Virus record (IMG/VR): IMGVR_UViG_3300044858_000480
Coordinates: 1-47,432 of that record
Reading direction: 5' to 3' (one strand)
DNA: 47,432 nucleotides
DNA from: a virus
Under the pieces are notes generated by a model. The model did no database searches. It was not told the origin of the DNA and saw nothing but the letters and a program-made list of their open reading frames with translations. The number at the start of each line of letters is the position of its first letter. The stretch's first letter is position 1. Position numbers and translations under genes: made by a program. Shown here one piece after another: positions 23,371-34,500 of this stretch.

Positions 23371-26300
23371 TTACACCTCCGCCAAGTAAAGCATCATCTC
23401 AGGACCACTTAATCTTCTTGTGTAATCAATACTATATACTATAAACCTAGAAGTATTTTTTGTTACTAGGTCCAAATTGTTAGAATCCTTATAGTCAACT
23501 GTAACAATGTCGCCAAGTTGTATAGTTGGAGTTGTAAAAATCTTTACCCCAATAGATTTTTTAGGTACCATTAACTTATCTATAAGCCATCCCATTAAAT
23601 TTTCAGCATCGTCATGTGTTTGGATATATGGAGTATCTAAGGTAAAATCATTATTACCATATATCATTCTACTTAATTTAATGTTATCAAATTTTTCTTT
23701 TTCAATAAGTGGAGAAATAATTTGAGAAGAACTAGTTAACTGTGGATTAGAAAAATTACTGCGCTTTTTAAAATATTCGTCAACTGTTAATTCATGGGTT
23801 GTATCTTGAGTGAAGGTAATACCTTGAACTCTTAAATAATTTCCGCTAGTTTCGTCAAGATTGATTGCTGTATCTGTAGCGTTAAAAATTAAAAACTCAG
23901 CACCATAAGAATCAGCATAAAACCCAGATGTTGTATAACCCTTTATTTTATTAAATGTTGGAGATATTTGAGCATAAAGAGCGGGATATGCACGATCATA
24001 TTTAATATTAAAATATGAGCATTCTCTCATAATTGAACCAAATTCTTCAAAATATAAATTATATTTAGGAGATTCTTGAGAACTAATTCCAGATAGATAG
24101 GTTGATTGAATAATTCCGCTCATAGCATACCTTCTAAAAGATTCACTAGCATTTATTTCTTTATTTCCAAATGCTGATGAAAGAGTTTCTCCAACTGTAA
24201 AAACACTATTTTGAGAATAGTTTTCAGATAATGCATAAATATTTTCAAACATAACCCTAGAAGATCCACGAACAAATGGGGCCATATTGTTATACACTGG
24301 AAGTGGATCTGGGTCATCTACAACCTGAACTAACTGATTATTGATATACAAAAAGAACCTTCTAATTTTTCCTATATCCTGATATTCTACAGCCAAGTCA
24401 TAAACTGTTGGATTTTCTTCACCAGTCATCCTATACTGTCCTGTAAACCTACCATCATCAACTATTATTTTTGACAATCCGCCCCAAAGTTTTACAGGTA
24501 TTGCTTCTGTGTTTGAAGAGTTCTTTTTAATTTTATAAAATACCACGTTGTTAATTGAAATACTAGATTTATTATTTTTATCTAGATTTAAGTATGACTC
24601 TACATTTTGCTCTGTTAAAGCAACAATTTCAAAATAATAGCCGTTGTTTGTTTCTGGATTAAGCAATACTGCCAAACCGCCAGATCCTCCTCCAATATTT
24701 ACGTTTTGATCTGGCCTTACTCCAGCAACTTGATAGTACGTAACGCTTCCTGTTGGAGTTTGACTACGAATCTCATTGTTTTCAATTTTTCCAATAATTC
24801 TTACTCTGGCCCCAAAATGTTTGTATGCATTGTTTAAATTTTTGTAAACATATGAAACTAAATCAATGGGCTTTTCTGTTGTAGTAAATGATGGACCATT
24901 CATAACCAAAGCAGAAGACTGTATTGTTCCAGACTGGGTTGATAATGTGCTGTTAACCAATGTTTCAGTTGAATAACTGGAAGACATAAAGTTTTTGATA
25001 GTTCCATTTCTTGATGTTTGTCTTGCCTTTATATTATTAATTCCTGCTGCACCAGTCGTTGTTGATGGTATTGATATGTCCTCAAGTAGCGATGTTGTAA
25101 ACAAGTACTCTGTTTTCATTTCGCACCCTTTCACATAGTCATTATTTGACCAATATGAATTTATTCCTGCAGAGTGTGTGGTGATTGGTGTTCCAAATTG
25201 TGCACGTCCGTGCTCATAAACTGAACCATTTTGTAAACGAGTAATGCCATCAACTGTTTCATAAAAAGGAACAGTATATATTCTCACCAATCCTGTAGGG
25301 TATATTTTTCCATTAAAAGGCAATGATTTAAAATAATTTTGATATTCCTGATTACTTGTAATCCAGACATTGCTACTACCCTGCCTATGTGAACTTCTCC
25401 ATGCCTGAATTTCTTGACCCTTTTGCGCTTCAGTAATCTCTCCACCTGCAACCCTTTTATCTAAATTATCAATAAAACTAGTTGGGGCTAATCTTCCAGG
25501 TAAAACAATTTGTGGTGAAGACTCTAGCAGAGATCCATCTGACTGAACAGGATACCAAATTGCAAGCGTAACATTAAATTGAGCAGCATCATATCTAATT
25601 ATTTCTCCATTAGAATAAAAATATCCTTGATACCTAGTAAGCCAATAAACATTTTCTCCAAGATCTATTACATTGTTTTGAATTTTATGATTAACTACTG
25701 TTGGAATGCTATTAGATAGATCTGAGTTTATTGGCATTGCACCAAGAACATACTTTGACTGTCTAGATGCAACCTCATTAATTGTTTTTGTTGAATCAGT
25801 TCCTGATGCTTCCCAAAGTAATGCTGGCTTATATATCCAAGTTTTTTCTTTATCAATCATACTTGCTTGACGAATATTTCCATAAGATCTTTGAATGTAT
25901 CTAGTTGTATAATTAATTTTTCCATTATTATAAACTTTTTTATCCTCAGATGCTATTGATAAAATATTAGGCAAAGTTCCTGATGTCTGGTTTTCAATTA
26001 TTCCGCTAACAGACTGATTATTTGATCCAGACAAAATAAGATTGGTGTCCCTATCGCTTTCTTTTGGTAGCATATAATTTTTACTCATTACAACAAAATT
26101 ATTATATTCATCAAAAAACATTGCGCTTTGTGTTGCTACCGCTAATTGATTCAAAACTTCTGCTACAGTTTGATCTGGTGCAATAAAGAAGTATGGGATT
26201 ATTGCTTCTGGCTCATCTGTGTTTCTATAAAAAATATAATTACTAAATCCAATATAATCAAGAATTAAAGTAATAGCATAACTAAGTGATACCTCTGTAA

Positions 26301-27876
26301 CCAACATTCGTGGCGCTGGCATAGATTCTAAAAAGAAATAAAAATCTCTTAAAGATAAGTCTAATGTTCCAGCAGTTACGTTTGCTTGTGGAAAACCATC
26401 TGAATATAAGGTTTTAATAGGTACCCAATAATCATATCCACTCACATTTAATATTTTTTCATAAAAATTAAACTTTATATTTTTACGAATATAATTACTA
26501 ACAATGCTATTGCTATTGTTATCGTTAAATGCTTGATCATCATCAAATATAGAAAGATTTCCAGTTGAAGCCAACAACTGACCTACTGGCAAAGAAGAAT
26601 TTCCTAAATCTGAAAGCATTTTTTTTACATTATATTCTATAACCTTATCAGATATATTAACAACAAGCCTTGGTGACATTTCAATTAAATCAAAAGTAGA
26701 GTCAAACTTATTCATTTTTTCTACAACAATTCTTAATCCACGAATATTTTGAAACTCTCTATAAACTATTTTTCCATTTGCTGTTTCTGTAAAAGATAGT
26801 GGTGATGTTAGGTCTGTTACAAAATTTGTTTTATTGTCAATTTTTTCATTTCCTAAAATCCAACCATATGAAGGAATAAATGTTTCATATTCTTCTGCTG
26901 TTGAGTTCCAAACATAAAATACTCCAGCCTCTCCTTCATTTTCAATAATTAAATATGCATATCCATCAACTGATTCTGTTGGCAATAGTGTTGAAGAGGA
27001 AAATGTTTCTGCTAAAACAAAATTATCTTTAAATTTATCTGGAATATTTTTTAGTGCATATTGCAATTCAATATATCCATCATTAGAAATAATTTCAGAA
27101 CCATCTTCTCTTAAATCATTTTCATTAAAAGCATATGCATCGGCCCAATTGTCTCCTTCAAGGTATTGAATTTTCCACCTTGTTGGAGTTGTTTTATTTG
27201 CATTGCCATATAGTGGATCTGCAAATGTTCTAGAAATATCCGTAAAATCTCCAAGATTTATATCGCCAACATTAGTTTGCATTTTTACTACGATTCTATT
27301 TGTTGGTACGTTATTTTTATATACAACAAAAGGAACGGCATCATCTATGTAATAATTTCCATTAACTACTGTTTTTGCAATACCTCTTTCAGTACCACCC
27401 TCAGTTCTAAAAGAAGTCCAGTATTTAAATTGATCATATCTAGATGGCATATAGTATCTTGGTCGTCGTGCAATATCTTTTCCAGAGTTTGCTAGATATC
27501 TTCCGTTAAAAAATGCTGCCTTATTAATTCCAGACCTTGGTCTAAAAGGCTTTATACAATCTTCTAAAGAATATAAAAGTTTAACTTTTTCTTTCGTTGA
27601 GGTAAAAACTTGTGGTGTATCATTGTCCTCAAACCCCCCATCAATAACAACATCTGCATCTGTTGCACCTGTATAAAATAAACCAGTATCTGCTGGATCA
27701 AAAGTATTTATTAATGTTAAAACTTGAGAACTTTGTTCTTGAGGTCTATATCTATAATTTCCAAGTTTAAATATGTTGTCTGGCATATTCATATTCCACT
27801 CAGCCAGAACTAAGGACTCTGTTTGTATTGTTGCAGATGTTTCAAAGTGATTTTTTAACTCAGTACTTTCAAACAT
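23371..27876 (-). CDS. Large tail hub/fibre protein with LamG-like domain
   Basis: A 1501-residue protein, the largest after the tape measure. It has no signal peptide. The N-terminal third is beta-rich with metal-like Asn/Asp clusters. A concanavalin/LamG-like domain is suggested at about 1019-1217 (Tyr-Tyr-Phe-Glu-Ile-Val-Ala-Leu; Phe-Phe-Leu-Tyr-Ile-Asn-Asn-Gln-Leu-Val). The C-terminus (about 1455-1501) has Ile-Gln-Leu-Gly-Asp-Ile-Val-Thr-Val-Asp-Tyr, as in the final domain of siphophage hub proteins. Position after tape measure and distal-tail genes fits the Tal/minor tail spot. It probably forms the tail tip and contacts host glycans. No lytic domain is evident. Confidence 0.7.
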   Translation of the reverse strand: MFESTELKNHFETSATIQTESLVLAEWNMNMPDNIFKLGNYRYRPQEQSSQVLTLINTFDPADTGLFYTGATDADVVIDGGFEDNDTPQVFTSTKEKVKLLYSLEDCIKPFRPRSGINKAAFFNGRYLANSGKDIARRPRYYMPSRYDQFKYWTSFRTEGGTERGIAKTVVNGNYYIDDAVPFVVYKNNVPTNRIVVKMQTNVGDINLGDFTDISRTFADPLYGNANKTTPTRWKIQYLEGDNWADAYAFNENDLREDGSEIISNDGYIELQYALKNIPDKFKDNFVLAETFSSSTLLPTESVDGYAYLIIENEGEAGVFYVWNSTAEEYETFIPSYGWILGNEKIDNKTNFVTDLTSPLSFTETANGKIVYREFQNIRGLRIVVEKMNKFDSTFDLIEMSPRLVVNISDKVIEYNVKKMLSDLGNSSLPVGQLLASTGNLSIFDDDQAFNDNNSNSIVSNYIRKNIKFNFYEKILNVSGYDYWVPIKTLYSDGFPQANVTAGTLDLSLRDFYFFLESMPAPRMLVTEVSLSYAITLILDYIGFSNYIFYRNTDEPEAIIPYFFIAPDQTVAEVLNQLAVATQSAMFFDEYNNFVVMSKNYMLPKESDRDTNLILSGSNNQSVSGIIENQTSGTLPNILSIASEDKKVYNNGKINYTTRYIQRSYGNIRQASMIDKEKTWIYKPALLWEASGTDSTKTINEVASRQSKYVLGAMPINSDLSNSIPTVVNHKIQNNVIDLGENVYWLTRYQGYFYSNGEIIRYDAAQFNVTLAIWYPVQSDGSLLESSPQIVLPGRLAPTSFIDNLDKRVAGGEITEAQKGQEIQAWRSSHRQGSSNVWITSNQEYQNYFKSLPFNGKIYPTGLVRIYTVPFYETVDGITRLQNGSVYEHGRAQFGTPITTHSAGINSYWSNNDYVKGCEMKTEYLFTTSLLEDISIPSTTTGAAGINNIKARQTSRNGTIKNFMSSSYSTETLVNSTLSTQSGTIQSSALVMNGPSFTTTEKPIDLVSYVYKNLNNAYKHFGARVRIIGKIENNEIRSQTPTGSVTYYQVAGVRPDQNVNIGGGSGGLAVLLNPETNNGYYFEIVALTEQNVESYLNLDKNNKSSISINNVVFYKIKKNSSNTEAIPVKLWGGLSKIIVDDGRFTGQYRMTGEENPTVYDLAVEYQDIGKIRRFFLYINNQLVQVVDDPDPLPVYNNMAPFVRGSSRVMFENIYALSENYSQNSVFTVGETLSSAFGNKEINASESFRRYAMSGIIQSTYLSGISSQESPKYNLYFEEFGSIMRECSYFNIKYDRAYPALYAQISPTFNKIKGYTTSGFYADSYGAEFLIFNATDTAINLDETSGNYLRVQGITFTQDTTHELTVDEYFKKRSNFSNPQLTSSSQIISPLIEKEKFDNIKLSRMIYGNNDFTLDTPYIQTHDDAENLMGWLIDKLMVPKKSIGVKIFTTPTIQLGDIVTVDYKDSNNLDLVTKNTSRFIVYSIDYTRRLSGPEMMLYLAEV

Positions 27877-28512
27877 TTAAACTTCTTCCAGTGTTACCGA
27901 TATGTTCCAAAGATCATGATTTGTTGCACCACGCTTTACCACGGAATAATTGAAATCTGCAAAATAAACTTGAATGATTTGATTGTATCTGTTTAAACCA
28001 TCATACTTGTATTCTTGCCCTTGTAAGTTTGTATACTTATCATAAGCAAGGTACATCCAAAAAGGCCCTTGGTGAGTTTCATACCAATCAAGAATTTCTA
28101 CTCCACCAGCACCACCGTCTGCTGTATATTCTGATATAGATCCTTCACTTGGTGCTATACCTGTTGTTTCATTAAAACTAGCCAATCCTGCATATCCTCT
28201 TGAAGGAAGCATACTCCAAGATACAGACATACTCAACTTATCTGCAATATGATATGAACGCATACGACCATTTATAGTTCTTGTTCTTTGTTCAATTCTT
28301 TGGGTATTAAATTGCATTTCACCCCTATTGTGATCAGACAAAATGATAAACTGGTCTAACAGATTAACATCTGTTTCTTCTGTATCTGCACCTACCTCTA
28401 TGCCATTTGGCACGTATAGGCCATTAGAGAGCGTTCCAGGGTTGTTTGCCCATAATATGCCCTGTGGTCTTGTATACCTTCGTCTACCCGTCAAATAAGC
28501 ACTAGTAGCCAT
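27877..28512 (-). CDS. Distal-tail-like minor tail protein
   Basis: A 211-residue beta-rich protein with basic N-terminus, immediately after the tape measure (1-base junction) and before the hub protein, the standard position of the distal tail (Dit-like) protein that joins tube and tip. Features include Ile-Ile-Leu-Ser-Asp-His-Asn-Arg and a C-terminal Leu-Trp-Asn-Ile-Ser-Val-Thr-Leu-Glu-Glu-Val strand, typical of tail-tube-fold proteins. No direct motif proves Dit, so the call rests mainly on synteny and size. Confidence 0.65.
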   Translation of the reverse strand: MATSAYLTGRRRYTRPQGILWANNPGTLSNGLYVPNGIEVGADTEETDVNLLDQFIILSDHNRGEMQFNTQRIEQRTRTINGRMRSYHIADKLSMSVSWSMLPSRGYAGLASFNETTGIAPSEGSISEYTADGGAGGVEILDWYETHQGPFWMYLAYDKYTNLQGQEYKYDGLNRYNQIIQVYFADFNYSVVKRGATNHDLWNISVTLEEV

Positions 28513-31500
28513 TAGACTCTTTGCCCCCTAATTCTTTGTGCATCAACATTTTTAATTTCTCTCATTACGACTCTAGCAATGTCATTGGCGTTTGAGTTAC
28601 TTCCATTAATGCTAAAGCCTAAATTATAATTATACACTGCCGTTGAGTTATCGCTTACAGACGTTGAAACATTATTAACTGGAACCTGTGCGCCCATTCT
28701 GTTTCCGATCATTGATGGATATTTTGACTCATTTAGCATTGATAACATTGGGCCAAACTCTGCAGTCGCCCCCTTATTCATTACGAATTCTCCAGGGGTA
28801 AGCATTGTTGGTACACTATCAGAGCCTATGCGTCCACCAGTAGCAAGATACTTAGGAACCATACCACCCATACTCATTGGCTTAACCATGCCACCATACA
28901 TTTTTCCTGGTATCTTAATAACCTGTCCTGGTTTAATCAAACTTGGATTTTTAATTTGTGGATTAGCCTTAATTACACTTGCAAGGCTAACTCCTGCTTT
29001 TGATGCAATTCCACTTAATGTGTTGCCAGACTTTACTGTAACTGTTGATCCAGTTGATTTTTTTGTTGTTGATGTTGTTGATGTTGTTGATCCTGTGGTT
29101 GAGCCTGCCTGTCCAAATGGGGTGCCCGTATTTGTTGGAGTGTTAAAACTTAATGTTGATGCAGCCTGCATTGATGCAAGAATACTTGCCCATGCACCTG
29201 ATGCTGTAGTGGAAGATGCTGCAATTCCATCTATATTAATCTTTAGGCTATTTGATTCTTTATTAGATGCCTCTACATATTGCTGAATAAAATTCCACTC
29301 TTGTCTTGTCATTCCATTAATCTGTAAAGATTTTTGCTCTCTGTCAATTTGGAATGCAAGGTCCGATAAAAGTTGTCGTTTTATATCTGCTTGTCTTTGT
29401 AAAGGCTCAAGTTGTACTACTTCAATATTATAAATTTGATCACTTAAAGTAATTATCTCTGTTTCAATTTGCTTTCTAGTTAATTTTTGACCATTAACAA
29501 CTGCTGTAATTGAAGACAATTCCCTTTGTTTTTGTAATTCTAAATTAGTCGCTGCAGTTTCTAATCCAACACCCATTCTATTCAAAGATTCTTGTGCAGA
29601 CTCTGCTCTCATTTCTTGTGCTGCTGCTGCTGCAGCAGAAATGTCACCTTGTGTTAATGCATTAGCAATGCCAAGTTGTTTTTGTTGTTGTGAAATTAAA
29701 AATGAATTTATTGATTTTATTGATTCCAGAGCATCTCTCTGTTTATTCAAAGAATCAATTTTTTGGTCATACGTTTCGGTGATTGCAGTTTCTTGTCTAC
29801 CAATCAAATCAAGAGTACGATTATAAGACTTAATCTTTGAATTAATATCACCAATCGTATTTTGTATTTTATCAATTGATCTTTCATCTAGAGCAACGCT
29901 TAACTCCATTTCTTCTGGAGTCATTTTATTTATTGACTTAAATGCTGCTCTTGCCTTTCTTTCAATTTCAAGAAATCCAAAATCAAATCTTTCGCTTAAC
30001 TGTTCTGCTGCACCTTCTGCTAACTCATCTGCTTCAAATTGAACAGCCTTTAATGCTGCTTCAAATTTTCTGGCCTCAACAGTTGCTTTCTTTGTTTCGT
30101 CAGCCATCTTAGTAAATGCTTCAGGACTTATCTTGCCAGTTGCAACTGCTGCTGCCATCGCTGGATCTTCAAGCATTTTTAAGGCAGTGGCTGCATCAAC
30201 GCCCTTTTTCTTAAGAATTTCCAATGCTTTAATTTGTATATTGTTTTCATTTTTTATTTTTTCTTGTGCTCTTAAATAAGTTCCAGCCTGAACTGTAGGG
30301 AATAATTGATTAAGTGCTTTGCCGTATTGATTTAAAACTAATTTTCCATTTTTAGCCTTATCTGTAACTTTATTAAAGAATTTTGCAGCATTTTCTGCAT
30401 CTAGTCCTTCTGCAAATTGCAAAACACTTTCATTAACTTTTAGTTTTGATAATTTATTGACAACACCATTAAAGCCATCTATTGTTTTACCTTTGCCAAG
30501 TTGTTTTAATAACTCGTTCCAGCCACCAGTAGCATTTACAGATTCTTTTCTAAACAACTTTAATTTTACTAATAAGTCATCAAGGAATGTATCTCTAGTT
30601 TTATTTGAAGAAGGTGGTGTGGCTGGTCCTGTTGGAATCGGACCTGGTAAAATACCACCTTTTGCAATTAAATCTGCTACATTCTTGCCAGCAGAAGCAC
30701 CAAAACCCTTAAAGTTTGGATCATTAGAGACAACATCAAAAGCAACCTTTAAGTTTTTATTTATAACATCTTTACCCTCAGATAATATCGCCCATTGATC
30801 ATAAAATGCTTTCCACTCTCCTGGCTTTTCTTCTGCAAGTTTTGCAACTGCCTCTTTTGTCAATTTGTCTGGAAGTGTTTCAACTTGTCTTAATGCATTT
30901 GTTGCTGTTGCTAATTGCTGTACTCCATTGGCCTTAAGGTCAAGAGTAATTCCATATGTAGGATTTATTTGATTTAAGAAACTTAAAGCCTGCATATCTT
31001 TATCAAAATCTTCACTATTATTATTAATATATGAAAGCATAAGGGTTCTACTTGTATCTGTAGCACCATCTGTTGGTAATAATTCTGCTATCAATGCAGC
31101 ATCTGCAAGCCCTTGCTTATCAACCAAAAGGTTAAATGATGCTTCAAATCCCTTGTTTCCTGCTGCAGTTGAAAGAATTTTTGTAATGACTGCTGGGCTA
31201 ACTTGTCCAGAAGCAAGACCTATTTGCAATTGTGCCTTAAAGTTTGAATCTTTTAATTTATTTAAAGCCTCTATTGCCTGATCTTTAAAGACAGCCATAG
31301 GACCTTCTTTATACATTGCATCTGCTGCTGCCTTAATACCTTTAGTAAATGCTTCTTCGCCTAATTGATTTCTTTGACCTACTAACAAGGCTAATGCTTT
31401 TGCATTACTTGAATTTAATTGATCAAGAGCAATTTTTCTTTCATCTTGAATTGTTTTTATTTCTTGTTCTGTTTTTGCAGATTTTAATTTTATATCATAT

Positions 31501-34500
31501 TGTTTATTTAATGAATCTACAAGTCCTTGATTTTGTGCTACTTCTTGTATTCCAAGTTCAACTGCTGCTGCTGCAAGTTTAACATTTACGGCTTTTCTCT
31601 TATTAGCATCGTATTCTCCACCAACCATAAGACCAGCACCTGTGGCTGCTGCTGCTGCGCCTACTGGCGCTGCTGCTCCAGCAGTAAGAACGGTTGCTGC
31701 CACACCACCAGCAATTAGTCCAAATCCAGCAAGTCTTGATAATACGTTTGGAACAGTTGACTCACTAATAGCACCATCAATTGCTGTTTTAAGTGAATCA
31801 GCCTGTCGTTGCATAGAATCTTTTTGTATTTGTAGTGTTACCTGTAATGGATCATTAGCAAGGTTTTCTCCATTTGGACCAAGAATAGATACAAGTTTTC
31901 CACTGACAAGTGCTGGTATCTCATAACTTCCAAGTTCTTCTCCAAGTGCTGCAGCAATACTTCTTGCTTGACTTGTTGTTACTGCTCCTTGTGCAACTGC
32001 AACTGCTAAATTATTAGCAAGGTTTTGAGATATTTCTTTAACTGATTTACCACTTTTAGCCTGAACTTGTATGTCTGCAAGTATTTGTTTTCCAAATTCG
32101 CTTCCTAAAACATTTTGCCCAAATTGTCGTTGTCCTTCAACTGTGCCAGAAACAATATTTTTTCTTCTTCTTGCAGCCTCTTCACTTGCACTAACTGTTC
32201 CCGCAATGACCGATAAATCTACTAACTTTTTAGATGTCATAGACATAGCATTAGCAAGATCAACTCCTTCTTTTCTTGCCTTTTCTATATCTTTAGCCAT
32301 TTTTATTAATATTCCACCTACTAATGCAATTGCTGCTACTATTGCAACCCAAGGATTTGCAAGCATAGGAAGAAGCATTGTAATTCCTTGTAGCCCAAAA
32401 ACAAATGGCATTATTGTTTGAGCCATTTCTCCTAATTTACCGCCAGCAAAAGATGCTGCAATTGTAAGTCCAGAAACTGCACCTATACCAAGACTTGCCT
32501 TTGAACTAAACTCTGATAACTTTTGCTTTGTTGTTTTTTGAGCCTCTGTAGACTCATTCATTGCATTTGTTAGTTTGCCCTCTGCTGCAATGCGCCGTTT
32601 GGCCTCTTTTAAACTTATCTTTTCTACTGCTGCTAACAACTGAGCACGAGACAGCCTTGCTGATTGTGATACTTCTCCAAGTGTAGTTCTTCCAGTTTTT
32701 GGATCAACTTGTGGTGCATTTGCAAACCCACGAAGTCTTCGCATTCTTTGAACTACAGTTTCGTTTGGATTAAGTGTTGTTGTTCTATTATCTGAAACAT
32801 TTCTGCTTGTTGTTTGAATAGATGCTGGTTTTCTTTCAGTATTTTGTCCAGTTAATGGTATTAAATTACCTTTTGCATCAACCTTATATTCTCCTCTTGC
32901 TCTAACAGCAACAGTTTCTTTTTGAGGTTGTTTACTAATTAATCTATCAAAACGATCATTCATTGACTTAGTAATCTTGAGGACTTGTCTGCCTCCACCA
33001 AGGAATTCTCTTTGTGACTTAAACTTTCCATCAATTAATCCATTGATTACATTATTTTTTGTAATTTTTCCACCTGTTATTTCAGGTCTGCGGTAAGCAA
33101 CAATTTCACCTTTATCATTTAAACTGGTTGGAATTAATAGTTTTGGATCAATCGCCTTTAACTCATTTAATTTTTTAACTAATATTGGATTTGAATTAGT
33201 TTTTTGTACAGCCCTAATAACATCATCAATTGACTTTAACTTATCTGTTTTAATTTTTGATCCGCCAACAGCACTTGTAGATGCTGCGCCAAGTAATGTT
33301 CTTGCTGATCTAGATACAATTGGATCTGTAGATTTTGCAAGAGCACCCATAATTCCAGATCTTTCGTTACCCATTCTAGAATAAATCATCTTGTCATTAA
33401 TTAAGGCACTATCTGGTAAAGAATTTAAAGATTTTAATAAATTTGTTCTAATTTCTTTTGCAACTCTAAGTGCATCTGTATCTGGAATTCCCTGCTTTGA
33501 AAGACTTATTGTCATTGTCCTTAAAGAGTTGTCATCAAGAATTGCTCGTCTATAGTCTCCAGCAGTAACTGTTGAATTTTTTCTATTTAGTTGAGAGTTC
33601 ATCTCTTTAGGAATGTCAAATCCAACAGCAGTATATAAATTCTCTCTTCCAAAACCAAGTTGTCTAAATTGTTCTGAAACCTTTGCTCCAGAAACTTGTT
33701 TATGATCTACGGCATGTCCAAATACTAAGTTTGATTTAGTTGGATTTTTTCTTGCATTCATTCTTGCAAGAAGTGCTGCGCTTCTTGCAGCAAAGGCTTC
33801 GTTGGTTTCTGTTGTTCTAGATCTGCCTGCAAGAAGGTCGTTTACTTGGCTTGGATTAGTATTAAGAACCTGTGATGAAGGTCCACTTAGATCCATTACT
33901 GGTTGGAACTGTGGAGAGTTAGCAAATGGTTGTGCATTTCCAGTACCATTGCCAAATGCCTGAAGTTTACCACTAAGCAATGCCTCAATAATTGGCTGGA
34001 CTTGTGGGTTTTGTGCAATGTCTGTTGGGATAACCGCTTCTCCAGGCATAAGTACTGCAGGAACATTATCTTTATTACCTCTTCCTGGTACAGATGCAGT
34101 TCCTCTTGCAAATTTCTTTGGTACCCCGCCTTTGCCAGGCATCATCATTCCTGGGTTGGCTCTAGCAAAGTTTGCTGCTGCTACTGTCGCATCAATATAG
34201 GCTTGACGAAGTGCTCTAACAGCAGATGCCTCAATATTAAATTGCTGCGTAAGCCTATTGTGTGCTTGGTTTAGTGATGCTGCTACTGTTGCAGCCTCTA
34301 GTTGTTCTACTGATAAATAATTTGTTTGTTCTGCAAGGATTTTACTATTTCCACCAAGTTTTAAAAATCCTGTACGCATTATTGCAAATAGTTTTATGCC
34401 GTTTGCCACTGCGTTCATAAGCAAACCAAAAGTCATTAATAATACTGGACCAATTATTCCAACCAGCGTTGTTGCAATTACAATAAATTTCTTTGTGCCA

